Origin: Aureimonas ureilytica
Lineage (GTDB): Bacteria; Pseudomonadota; Alphaproteobacteria; Rhizobiales; Rhizobiaceae
Direction of reading: 5' to 3'
DNA length: 64,000 nt
Assembly: GCF_001475935.1 (NCBI RefSeq)
Contig: NZ_LDQA01000041.1
Location: 1-64,000 of the forward strand
Shown here: piece by piece, positions 46,232-53,693 of the stretch
Layout of the letters: each line of letters starts with the position of its first letter
How positions within the stretch are numbered: position 1 is the stretch's first letter
Position numbers and translations under genes: made by a program
The notes under the pieces: generated by a model
What the model was told of the DNA's origin: nothing
Databases searched by the model: none
The model's input: only the letters and a program-made list of their open reading frames with translations

Positions 46232-47308
46232 ATGGCCGACAGCTTGGACGTTCCTCTCCCGTCGGACGACATCCCTCACGGCGCGGCCGACCTCCCCTCC
46301 TTGCGCGTCGAAAGCTACAGTCTCGACCTGCGAGAGGAGGACGGCTTCGTCGGCGACAAGGCCAGCGAGACCGCCTTTCGCGAGCTTCTGGACGAATGGC
46401 GCGAGCGCCTATCCGGCCGGGGCGTCAAGCCCTTCGGCGAGGAGCCGACCGAGGAGCTGGAGCGCGACGAGTTGGACGAAGCCTTGCGCGGTCCCGCGCG
46501 GCATCCGGGTGAGGCAGCCGAGGCCGAGACGCTGGAGCGTGCCCTCGCCGAGTTCTCCCGCGACCTGACCGATGTGCTCATTCGCTTCCTGCAGACGCCC
46601 TCATGGCGCGGCACGCAGCGCATCGTCTGCGGCGGCGGGCTGCAATCGGCTGAGATCGGGCAGGAGGTCTTGCGGCGCGCCCAGGCCCATCTCCGCGAGG
46701 CGGATTGGAATATCGCCCTCACCCCGCTCAGCCACGAGCCCGACGATGGCGGCATGATCGGCTGGGCCTATGCCGCGCCGTCCGAGCTTCTGGCGCAGGG
46801 CAACGGGTTTCTGGCCGTCGATATCGGTGGCACGAATCTTCGCTGCGGCCTCGTGTCGTTGCCGAGCGGCGTTGGCGCGCCGGACGTCGTCGCCCGCGAA
46901 AAATGGTGCCATGCCGACGAGGCGCCGAGCCGGGACGAGATGGTGGAGCACATCGCCGTCCTGCTGCGCGACATGGCCGAAGAGGCAGAGCGGCACGGGC
47001 TTGCCCTCTCGCCCGTGATCGGCCTGGCCTGCCCCGGCCTGATCCGCCCGGACGGCGCGATCACAAGCGGCGTGCAGAACCTGCCGGGGGACTGGAGCGA
47101 GGATGGGTTCTTTCTTCCTGAGCGCATCCGGCGCGCCGTGCCCCTGCTCGCCGGTCGGCCGAGCGTGGTGCTCCTTCACAATGACGCTGTCATCCAGGGC
47201 CTCAGCGAAGAGCCCTCGATGCGGGATGTCTCGCGCTGGGCGGCGGTGACGATCGGCACCGGGCTCGGCAATGTCGCCTTCCGAAACCACGCTGCATTCG
47301 AGCGGTGA
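46232..47308 (+). CDS. ROK-family kinase-like protein with long N-terminal domain
   Basis: A 358-residue protein (ATG 46232; ATG 46217 adds five). Residues about 1-190 form an N-terminal domain with SLDLREEDGFVGDKASE and RIVCGGGLQSAEIGQEVL that is not part of classical ROK proteins. The sugar-kinase fold begins with FLAVDIGGTNLRCGLVSLPS, then IGLACPGLIRPDGAITSGVQ, NLPGDWSED and HNDAVIQGLSEEP and ends at VTIGTGLGNVAF. ROK proteins phosphorylate sugars or act as repressors. The zinc-binding GHxx...CxCGxxGC motif is absent, so a metal-free variant is likely. I recall similar-length relatives in other alphaproteobacteria, so truncation is unlikely. Confidence 0.72.
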   Translation: MADSLDVPLPSDDIPHGAADLPSLRVESYSLDLREEDGFVGDKASETAFRELLDEWRERLSGRGVKPFGEEPTEELERDELDEALRGPARHPGEAAEAETLERALAEFSRDLTDVLIRFLQTPSWRGTQRIVCGGGLQSAEIGQEVLRRAQAHLREADWNIALTPLSHEPDDGGMIGWAYAAPSELLAQGNGFLAVDIGGTNLRCGLVSLPSGVGAPDVVAREKWCHADEAPSRDEMVEHIAVLLRDMAEEAERHGLALSPVIGLACPGLIRPDGAITSGVQNLPGDWSEDGFFLPERIRRAVPLLAGRPSVVLLHNDAVIQGLSEEPSMRDVSRWAAVTIGTGLGNVAFRNHAAFER

Positions 47309-47383
47309 ATCCCGCCGTTACGATTAAGGAAGTGATTACGTCTGCCGGCGATAGTGCACTCATTCATTCAAGAAGGAGTCACC

Positions 47384-47653
47384 ATGTCGGACACGGTTGG
47401 GATCGGCGGAAGCCGCATCCGCTCGTTCGTGGAGCGCGTGGAACAGCTGGATCAGGAAATCCAGGATCTGATGGAAGGCAAGAAGGACGTCTTCGCCGAG
47501 GCGAAGGGCGAAGGCTTCGACGTCAAGATTCTGAAAGAAATCATCAAGCTGCGCAAGCAGGACAAGGACGAGCGCGACGAACACGAAACGCTGCTCGACC
47601 TGTATCTGCGCGCCATGGACGAGGCCCCGGCAGAGACCGCCAAGGCGGCTTGA
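47384..47653 (+). CDS. gapR: GapR-like DUF2312 DNA-binding protein
   Basis: An 89-residue nucleoid protein. The conserved SFVERVEQLDQEIQDLMEGK and KKDVFAEAKGEGFDVKILKE, IIKLRKQDKDERDEHET blocks define the family. Caulobacter GapR binds overtwisted AT-rich DNA and helps replication and transcription. Helices are coiled-coil-like with many Lys/Glu. ATG 47384 is preferred because AAGGAG (47373-47378) precedes it well. A strong terminator follows at 47697. It is a single-gene unit. Confidence 0.92.
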   Translation: MSDTVGIGGSRIRSFVERVEQLDQEIQDLMEGKKDVFAEAKGEGFDVKILKEIIKLRKQDKDERDEHETLLDLYLRAMDEAPAETAKAA

Positions 47654-47696
47654 GTCTGGCGGCGTGGTCAATTTCGACCTGCGCCCCTCGTCCAGC

Positions 47697-47733
47697 AAAG
47701 CCCTCCCCGCCCGCCGGCGGGGAGGGCTTTTTC
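47697..47733 (+). terminator. Strong rho-independent terminator after gapR
   Basis: A 15-base perfect stem (AAAGCCCTCCCCGCC with GGCGGGGAGGGCTTT) has loop CGCC and a final U-run. The A-run on the left may also serve the small leftward gene at 47745-47903. Confidence 0.93.
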
Positions 47734-47744
47734 ATGTCGCGATG

Positions 47745-47903
47745 TCAGTTCTGCGAGACGGGGCGATAGTCCACCAGCGGATCGGCCTCGACCTTGGTCA
47801 TGTTGGTCACGCCCAGAAACACGATGCCGCCGGCAAAGAGCAGGCTGAGGGTCAGAAGGCCGTATCGGAGGAAGCGAAGGTGAAAAGGGCTGCGGCTGCG
47901 CAT
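47745..47903 (-). CDS. Small single-helix membrane protein, 52 residues
   Basis: Reads MRSRSPFHLRFLRYGLLTLS, one hydrophobic helix (LLTLSLLFAGGIVFLGVTN) and a polar tail VEADPLVDYRPVSQN. The N-terminal Arg residues fit an N-in topology. A GGATGAA lies about 10 bases upstream of the ATG as a possible ribosome site. The shared terminator at 47697-47733 fits as its transcript end. Family not recognised. Confidence 0.5.
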   Translation of the reverse strand: MRSRSPFHLRFLRYGLLTLSLLFAGGIVFLGVTNMTKVEADPLVDYRPVSQN

Positions 47904-48141
47904 GAGCGTTCATCCATGAAATCGTCAGGTCAACAATCGCGTGATGATGGCTGGGGTTCCCCGGCGGCCCGACAAATCCTTTCCATTTCGTAAAAATCCC
48001 GAGGCCGAACAGCAGGATAAGCCGACCTCAGCCGGAGGCGCCTGCCACAGGTCGAGCCCTTCATCGCCCGCCATCGCCCCTTGTTGCGGTGCAACCTCAG
48101 CCGACCCTCGTCGTTGCCCGGCTAACGACAAGGAAACGCCT

Positions 48142-49041
48142 ATGGTCCTACCCGAATCCGCCCGCCTGCCCCGAATGCTGCGCTACATCGGCTGGCCGCT
48201 CGCCCTGCTTTTGGTCTGGGATGTCCTCGTCACGCTCGCCTATGTCTATCTGCCCCATCCCGAGTTTGAACTGCCGATCCTGCCCATGACGCTGCTGGGC
48301 TCGGCGCTGGCGCTGTTTCTCGGCTTTCGCAACAACAATGCCTACAACCGATGGTGGGAAGCCCGTACGCTTTGGGGCGCCATGGTCAACGCCTCGCGCT
48401 CCTATGGCCGGGCGGTGATCCACCTGATCGACAAGAGGCCGGAAAGCCACGACCTGCGCCATGCGCTCGTTATGCGGCAGGTCGCCTATGTCAACGCATT
48501 GCGCTGCCATCTGCGCCGTCAGCCCGCGCTCGAGGAAATCCGTCCCTTTCTGGGGGAAGGCGAGGCCGAGGGGCTGAAATCCGTCGCCAATGTGCCCAAT
48601 GTCATCCTCAACGAAACGGCCGCACTCCTGTCGGACGCGATGCGCCAGGGCTGGATGGACTCGATCCGCCGCACCCAGATCGAGCAGTTGCTGGTCGATA
48701 TGAGCAATGCCCAAGGGGGCATGGAGCGGATCAAGAACACGCCGCTGCCGCGTGAATACGCCTATTTCCCGACGCTTTTCGTGCAGGTCTTCTGCATTCT
48801 GCTGCCGGTCGGCCTTGTCGACAGTTTGGGCATCTACACGCCGCTCGCCTCCACCATCGTCGGATTCATGATGCTGGCCATGGACCGGATCGGCGGCGAT
48901 CTGCAGGATCCGTTCGAGAACCGCGCCCACGACGTGCCGCTGACCTCGATCTGCCGCACGATCCAGATCGATCTGGAGCAATTGTGCGGCGAGCCGGACG
49001 TGCCGCCGCCCGTGCGCCCGGTTAACCATGTGCTTTGGTAG
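48142..49041 (+). CDS. Bestrophin-family membrane protein
   Basis: A 299-residue bacterial bestrophin (UPF0187) forming an anion or cation channel. Motifs: LGSALALFLGFRNNNAYNRW, WEARTLWGAMVNASRSYGR, and the C-terminal LASTIVGFMMLAMDRIGGDL and QDPFENRAHDVPL. The last is the conserved calcium-clasp-like acid region. ATG 48142 is chosen because the first helix begins soon after; a longer frame upstream is polar and unlikely. AAGGAAA sits before the ATG. The hairpin at 49055-49084 follows the stop. Confidence 0.9.
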   Translation: MVLPESARLPRMLRYIGWPLALLLVWDVLVTLAYVYLPHPEFELPILPMTLLGSALALFLGFRNNNAYNRWWEARTLWGAMVNASRSYGRAVIHLIDKRPESHDLRHALVMRQVAYVNALRCHLRRQPALEEIRPFLGEGEAEGLKSVANVPNVILNETAALLSDAMRQGWMDSIRRTQIEQLLVDMSNAQGGMERIKNTPLPREYAYFPTLFVQVFCILLPVGLVDSLGIYTPLASTIVGFMMLAMDRIGGDLQDPFENRAHDVPLTSICRTIQIDLEQLCGEPDVPPPVRPVNHVLW

Positions 49042-49054
49042 GATCAATGGTAGG

Positions 49055-49084
49055 GCGCGCGGAAAGCTTTCGTTAACCGCGCGC
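49055..49084 (+). terminator. Hairpin after bestrophin gene
   Basis: GCGCGCGG (49055-49062) and CCGCGCGC (49077-49084) form a GC-rich stem with a 14-base loop, starting 14 bases after the stop codon. No U-run follows, so it may attenuate rather than stop fully. Confidence 0.5.
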
Positions 49085-49095
49085 ATGGTTTCTGA

Positions 49096-49119
49096 AACCT
49101 TCCGATACGAGCGAAGGTT
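49096..49119 (+). promoter_or_regulatory. Hairpin covering the ribosome site of a small gene
   Basis: AACCTTC (49096-49102) pairs with GAAGGTT (49113-49119), which includes the GAAGG expected to act as the Shine-Dalgarno for ATG 49126. If folded, it would limit translation of the small membrane protein. Confidence 0.4.
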
Positions 49120-49125
49120 CGAGCC

Positions 49126-49245
49126 ATGGATATCGTCACGACCCTGTTCTCCTTCATCCTGACCATGGGCGGCTTCGCGGTGCTCGTCTCCGTCGCGCTT
49201 CAGCTTTCGGGCGACAAGAGCCCCAAGCCGCGCAACGCGCGCTGA
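49126..49245 (+). CDS. Small single-helix membrane protein, 39 residues
   Basis: MDIVTTLFSFILTMGGFAVL begins a single hydrophobic helix (residues 4-27), followed by a short basic tail, SGDKSPKPRNAR. The layout is typical of a real micro-protein with N-out or N-in single helix. It sits between bestrophin and a terminator, with a putative ribosome site in a hairpin. There is no family match by eye; it may be species-wide but unannotated because of length. Confidence 0.5.
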   Translation: MDIVTTLFSFILTMGGFAVLVSVALQLSGDKSPKPRNAR

Positions 49246-49724
49246 TATCGGGCGCTCCATCCGCCATCAGCTGAGCGGGCTCTGCTCGCGGACCATTCCT
49301 TTGCAAAGCTCGCGTCCCGTTGTGGGAGCGGGCTTTTCGTGTTGTTGCGATCCACCGCATTGCAACCACAAGCTTCAAGACACTTTCGCGCCCGCGACAA
49401 ACTCATCTCACGAAACCGTTATAGCGGCGTATTCTCTCGTAGAATCCCGAGAGACAAACCCGGCAAATCCGGCCTTTTCACCCTCCTGACCGCATCAAAC
49501 TGACAGGTTGTCGCAGTCATCATCCAAGGATTGACGCGACAATACACGTCACTCTCCTGCAACACTTAGAAAATGCCCACAAGCAGCCTCTTGAGCGGGG
49601 AAGATAAGCTGTCATCTTGAAGCACAACGGCACGAGCAGCCAGGGAGATTTCGAGCTTCCCTGACGCCCATGCCCCTCTGACACGAGAGGCCGAAAGAGC
49701 CTCCCCGCAACTGGAGCCTGTGCC
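49246..49724. other. Long leader/promoter region of the Omp25-like gene
   Basis: These 479 bases have no supported gene. The first part holds the terminator at 49305-49337. The rest is lower in GC than its surroundings and should contain the porin promoter and a long 5' leader. Short inverted repeats near 49640-49665 (AGGGA...TCCCT) and 49670-49700 are visible, but no known regulatory RNA class was recognised. Confidence 0.4.
49305..49337 (+). terminator. Rho-independent terminator after small membrane protein
   Basis: AAAGCTCGCGTCCC pairs (with one wobble and one unpaired base) with GGGAGCGGGCTTT around GTTGT, followed by TTCG. It is about 60 bases after the stop at 49245. Confidence 0.65.
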
Positions 49725-50549
49725 ATGAAGACCATCGCCCTCCTTCTCGCTTCCGCCGCCACGCTCGGCCTCGCCTCGCAGGCTCTGGCCGCCGACGTCG
49801 TGTATCAGGAGCCGGCCGCGCCCATCGCCGTCGCGCCCGTCGTCAACTGGACCGGCCTCTATCTCGGCGTCCAAGGCGGCGGCGCGTTCAACCCGGACAA
49901 TGGCGACAATCTCGCCATCGTGCCGAACTTCACCGGCGCCGGCGCGACTTTCCTGACCAACGCCTTCGGCTCGAACTTCTCGACCGAATTCCAGTCGAGC
50001 TTCATCGGCGGCGCGCATATCGGCTACGACTATCAGGCCGGCAACTTCGTGGTCGGCGCTCTGGCCGACATCAACGCGCTCGACATCGCCCAGCGCGCCA
50101 GCGCCTTCTCCAACACGCCGGCCGTCTACACCGCCGAGCGCAGCCTCGACTATCTCGTGACCGGCCGCCTGCGCGCGGGTTACCTCGTCACCGAAAGCGC
50201 GCTGCTCTACGCCACGGGCGGCTTCGCCTATGGCGAGGTGGACTACCGCTTCGGCACCAACAGCCCGGCCGTCACCGCCGCCTTCCCGGCTCTCGTCAAC
50301 ACGAACGAGGACGAGTGGGGTTACTCGGTCGGCGGCGGCATGGAAGTGAAGGTGACGCAGAACATCTCCTTCGGCGCCGAATATCTCTACACCAATCTCG
50401 GTGACAGCGGCTCCTTCACGCGCCTGAACGGCGGCCCGTTCGACGGCGCGGCCGCAGCCGTGGTGCCCGGCCAGTTCACCGATTTCCGGAGCCAGGGCGA
50501 CTTCGACTTCCACACCGTGACGGCGAAGCTCTCCTACCGCTTCAACTGA
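49725..50549 (+). CDS. Omp25/Omp31-like outer membrane beta-barrel protein
   Basis: A 274-residue outer-membrane protein. It has a Sec signal peptide (MKTIALLLASAATLGLASQA, LAA then DVVYQEPAAP) of the Brucella Omp25 type, then NWTGLYLGVQGGGAF, FIGGAHIGYDYQAGNFVVGA, LRAGYLVTESALLYATGGFA and a C-terminal VTAKLSYRFN with the aromatic-Asn end suited to barrel insertion. An eight-strand barrel is likely. The strong terminator just after and the long leader suggest high, regulated expression. Confidence 0.92.
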   Translation: MKTIALLLASAATLGLASQALAADVVYQEPAAPIAVAPVVNWTGLYLGVQGGGAFNPDNGDNLAIVPNFTGAGATFLTNAFGSNFSTEFQSSFIGGAHIGYDYQAGNFVVGALADINALDIAQRASAFSNTPAVYTAERSLDYLVTGRLRAGYLVTESALLYATGGFAYGEVDYRFGTNSPAVTAAFPALVNTNEDEWGYSVGGGMEVKVTQNISFGAEYLYTNLGDSGSFTRLNGGPFDGAAAAVVPGQFTDFRSQGDFDFHTVTAKLSYRFN

Positions 50550-50584
50550 TACGGCGGGGATCGCGCTCCCCACACGATCCCCTT

Positions 50585-50625
50585 CGAAAGGCTCGCCCGG
50601 CGAAAGCCGTGGCGGGCCTTTTCGT
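50585..50625 (+). terminator. Terminator after Omp25-like gene
   Basis: CGAAAGGCTCGCC (50585-50597) pairs with GGCGGGCCTTTTCG (50611-50624) through a loop CGGCGAAAGCCGT, with a T-run in the right arm. Confidence 0.8.
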
Positions 50626-50744
50626 GTTGTCACAGAGCGTTGATGCGGCGCGCGGCGATGGCGCGCAGGACCCTTGCGCACCGAAGGACTTTTCAAACCG
50701 CTCTCTGGCTATAAGTCAGTCTCCACAGGGGTCGGAGGGGATAC

Positions 50745-50924
50745 ATGGCATCGGACGAAGATCCGATCATCACGGTGCTTCGTTTGTCGGAAGAGACGGA
50801 CGATCCGGACGAGCTGACACAGCTCTTCCGTGAGACGCATCCCGACCTGCCGCATCAGGCCTTTCTCGACGCCTGCATGGTGGCGCTCGACATTATCGGC
50901 TCGCGCCCCACGCGCCTTCACTGA
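50745..50924 (+). CDS. Hypothetical acidic protein, 59 residues
   Basis: A short soluble protein, MASDEDPIITVLRLSEETDD then PDELTQLFRETHPDLPHQAF and LDACMVALDIIGSRP. It is acidic with two predicted helices. A good GGAGGGG ribosome site sits 8 bases before ATG 50745. Coding pattern and ribosome site support it as a gene; no domain was recognised. It precedes a GGDEF-EAL gene by about 300 bases on the same strand. Confidence 0.65.
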   Translation: MASDEDPIITVLRLSEETDDPDELTQLFRETHPDLPHQAFLDACMVALDIIGSRPTRLH

Positions 50925-51221
50925 CCGGCCCCGACGCGATACGTTGGTTCACGGCCTCACGCGCCTTTCTGCCCCAGGGCATCGGCGAGCTAGAATGAAC
51001 GCATTTCGTTACCTGCCGTTAAGAGAGCATTCAGTACGATTTAGGGGTGTCCACCTTACCAGTCGTCCAAGCGTTGCCTCGCGCGTTAGACCTCTGCAAT
51101 TGAAAGGCCGCCGATGCGGTCCCGATCCGGTTTGGTTCCTCTTGCATCAAACAGACGGGACGCGAAGGCGAGCGAGACACGAGGCTGCACAGCTCCCCAA
51201 AAGCGTGCGGAGTGGACACCA

Positions 51222-53573
51222 ATGAACCGATTGGACTGGATGACCCCGTTCCGGCGGCTCGCTGCGTTTCTGATCGATTTCGATCCGCGCGACGCGCGCG
51301 ACGGCCCCCTGCCCGACAGCGTGCAGACCGAGCGCGTGGATTTCGCGCTGCGCCTGGCACCGCTGACGGCCATCACGGCCTTCATGGTTGTTCAGGTCAT
51401 CATCGTTCTCTATTGGCGCAGCGGCTATGGGGTCTATCTCCTCGGCCTTCAGATCGGCAGCGTCGCGCTGGCCATCCTGACGCTGGAGAGTTGCTGGTGC
51501 TGGCGCGGGCGCGGCGACGCGCAGCCCATCACCCATCGGTTTCGCCAGGCGATGACGGCGACGGCGCTTCTGGCCGGCCTGCTTCTGGCATCCGTGCCGG
51601 TGGTGCTCTTCGCGCAAAGCGACATGCAGGGCCGGCTTCTCATCGCCTCCACCTGTGCCGGGCTGATCGCGACGGGCATGTGTCTGGCCACCGTGCCGCG
51701 CGCCTCGATGGCCTATGTCGGCCCGATCGTCTGCGGCTCGTTCCTGGCGCTCGCCATGACGGGCGAGCCGGTCAATCTCTATGTCGCCGTTCTCCTGGCC
51801 TTCTACGCGCTCTTCATCTTCACGGCGATGTTCCATCTGCGCCGCCTCGTGACCAAGCGCGTCCTCACTCAAATCGAACTGACGCGCCAGCAGGAGCTGA
51901 CCAATCTCCTGCTCAACGATTTCGAGGCTCATGCCAGCGACTGGCTTTGGGAAACCGACGCCGAGTTGCGGATGCAGCATGTCTCGCCCCGGCTGGCGGA
52001 AGTGCTGGACCTCCCCGTAAGCGTCCTGCACGGGCTGACCATGGCGCGCCTGTTCGGCGCGGCGGGCGCAAACCCGCAGGAAAAGGAGCTGGCGGCCCTG
52101 TTCCAGACCATGGCCGACAAGCGCGAGTTCCATGGCGTCGCGATCCGCCTGCGCTTTTCGGGCGAAGAGCGCTGGTGGAGCCTCAGCGGCAAGCCGATCG
52201 AGGACGAGGACGGCGCATTTGCGGGCTATCGGGGCGTGGGCTCCGATATCACGGCGCAGCGGCGCTCGCAGGAGCATCTCTCCTATCTCGCCACGCACGA
52301 CCCACTCACAGACCTTCCGAACCGCGCCCTGTTTCAGCAGACGCTGGACACCTATAGGGCGCGCGGCGAGTCGAGCGGATTCGCGGTCATGTGCCTCGAT
52401 CTCGACGAGTTCAAGAACGCCAACGACACGTTCGGCCATGCGGTGGGCGACGCGCTGCTGCGGGAAGTGGCGAACCGGTTGCGCAGCTTCGTCGGACCCC
52501 ACACATTCGTCGCGCGGCTCGCGGGCGACGAGTTCATGGTGCTTTACGACAATGGCGACCGTCGGACCGTCGCGCGGCTGGCCGAGCGCATCCTCGCCAC
52601 CATCGCCCGGCCCTGCCGTCTGGGCGACATTCATCTGGGCATCGGCGTCAGCATCGGCATCGCGGTCTCGCCTTGCGACGGCGGGGAGGATCTGGTGCGG
52701 CGCGCCGATCTCGCGCTCTACCGAACGAAGAGCGAGGGCCGCAACGGCTATCGTTTCTACGAGGCCGAGATGGACGAGCGCCTCGTTCGCCAGCGCGCCT
52801 TGGCGGCGGACCTGCGCGGGGCGCTGGAGCGGGGCGAGTTCCAGCTCCACTACCAGCCGCAGGTCCACGCCCGCTCCGGCGCGATCTGCGGTTTCGAGGC
52901 GCTTTTGCGCTGGAACCATCCCAAGCGCGGCGAGGTGCCGCCTTCGGAGTTCATTCCGATCGCCGAGGAAACGGGCGTCATCATGCCTCTCGGAAATTGG
53001 GCGCTGCGCGAGGCCTGTCGCACGGCCGCCAACTGGCCCGAGGAGATCGGCATCGCGGTCAACCTCTCGCCCATCCAGCTGCGCCATACCGACGTGCCGA
53101 AACACGTGGAAGACGCGCTCCAGACATTCGGCCTATCGCCTGCGAGGCTGGAACTGGAGATCACCGAATCGGTGCTTCTGGAGGCGGCCGCTCAGGTCAA
53201 CACCAAGCTGGCGCGCCTGCGCGCGCTGGGCGTGCGCCTGGCGTTGGACGATTTCGGCACCGGCTATTCCAGTCTGGCCTATCTGCGCCGCATCGCCTTC
53301 GACAAGCTCAAGATCGACCGCAGCTTCGTCACCGATCTCAATGGCGAGGGGGCGGACATGCCCATCGTGCGCTCCATCGTCTCGCTCGCCAAGGCGCTGG
53401 GCATGGTGGTGATCGCGGAAGGGGTCGAGTTCAAGGAGCAGCAGGCCTGCCTCGTCGATCTCGGTTGCGACGAATGCCAGGGCTTCCTGTTCGGCCGCGC
53501 CATGACGGCGGACGCCGCCAACGCTCTGGTGCGCCCGGCTTTCCCCGCACCCGATCTGCGGTTGGTGAGCTGA
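51222..53573 (+). CDS. Membrane GGDEF-EAL protein with PAS domain
   Basis: A 783-residue c-di-GMP enzyme. The N-terminus has several transmembrane helices (residues about 45-205), then a PAS domain (WLWETDAELRMQHVSPRLAE, DEDGAFAGYRGVGSDITAQ), a GGDEF domain starting THDPLTDLPNRALFQQTL with active site RLAGDEFMVLY and an EAL domain. AGDEF lacks the first Gly, and no RxxD inhibitory site is seen before it. EAL features are all present: CGFEALLRWNHP, NLSPIQLRH, ELEITESVLLE, LDDFGTGYSSLAYLRR, KIDRSFV and VIAEGVEF. Phosphodiesterase activity is therefore more certain than cyclase. ATG 51222 is chosen. Confidence 0.92.
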   Translation: MNRLDWMTPFRRLAAFLIDFDPRDARDGPLPDSVQTERVDFALRLAPLTAITAFMVVQVIIVLYWRSGYGVYLLGLQIGSVALAILTLESCWCWRGRGDAQPITHRFRQAMTATALLAGLLLASVPVVLFAQSDMQGRLLIASTCAGLIATGMCLATVPRASMAYVGPIVCGSFLALAMTGEPVNLYVAVLLAFYALFIFTAMFHLRRLVTKRVLTQIELTRQQELTNLLLNDFEAHASDWLWETDAELRMQHVSPRLAEVLDLPVSVLHGLTMARLFGAAGANPQEKELAALFQTMADKREFHGVAIRLRFSGEERWWSLSGKPIEDEDGAFAGYRGVGSDITAQRRSQEHLSYLATHDPLTDLPNRALFQQTLDTYRARGESSGFAVMCLDLDEFKNANDTFGHAVGDALLREVANRLRSFVGPHTFVARLAGDEFMVLYDNGDRRTVARLAERILATIARPCRLGDIHLGIGVSIGIAVSPCDGGEDLVRRADLALYRTKSEGRNGYRFYEAEMDERLVRQRALAADLRGALERGEFQLHYQPQVHARSGAICGFEALLRWNHPKRGEVPPSEFIPIAEETGVIMPLGNWALREACRTAANWPEEIGIAVNLSPIQLRHTDVPKHVEDALQTFGLSPARLELEITESVLLEAAAQVNTKLARLRALGVRLALDDFGTGYSSLAYLRRIAFDKLKIDRSFVTDLNGEGADMPIVRSIVSLAKALGMVVIAEGVEFKEQQACLVDLGCDECQGFLFGRAMTADAANALVRPAFPAPDLRLVS

Positions 53574-53602
53574 CGAAGAGGCCCGCCGACGGAGGCCTCG
53601 CC

Positions 53603-53673
53603 AAGCGTCAACGCTGACACAAGCGTCAACGCTGACCCCAAGCGTCAACGCTGCCCCGAGCGTCAACGCTGAC
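53603..53673. repeat. Four tandem copies of an AGCGTCAACGCT palindromic unit
   Basis: Units at 53603-53618, 53621-53636, 53640-53654 and 53658-53673 share AAGCGTCAACGCTGAC with one or two changes in the last two. The core AGCGT/ACGCT arms are complementary around CA. The repeat spacing is 18-19 bases. It lies between the convergent GGDEF-EAL gene and the transporter-thioesterase gene. It could be a terminator array or binding sites; too short and regular for a CRISPR. Confidence 0.7.
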
Positions 53674-53693
53674 TGAGCCTTCGCAGGAAGCGC

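Noticed and set aside
46232-47308. ROK-type gene considered a truncated pseudogene because it ends at the VTIGTGLGN motif
   Set aside because: Start, ribosome site and stop are clean, and I recall alphaproteobacterial proteins with the same layout, so it is called intact.
53603-53673. Regular repeats considered as a CRISPR array
   Set aside because: Units are only about 16 bases with gaps of 2-3 bases; there are no unique spacers and no cas genes.
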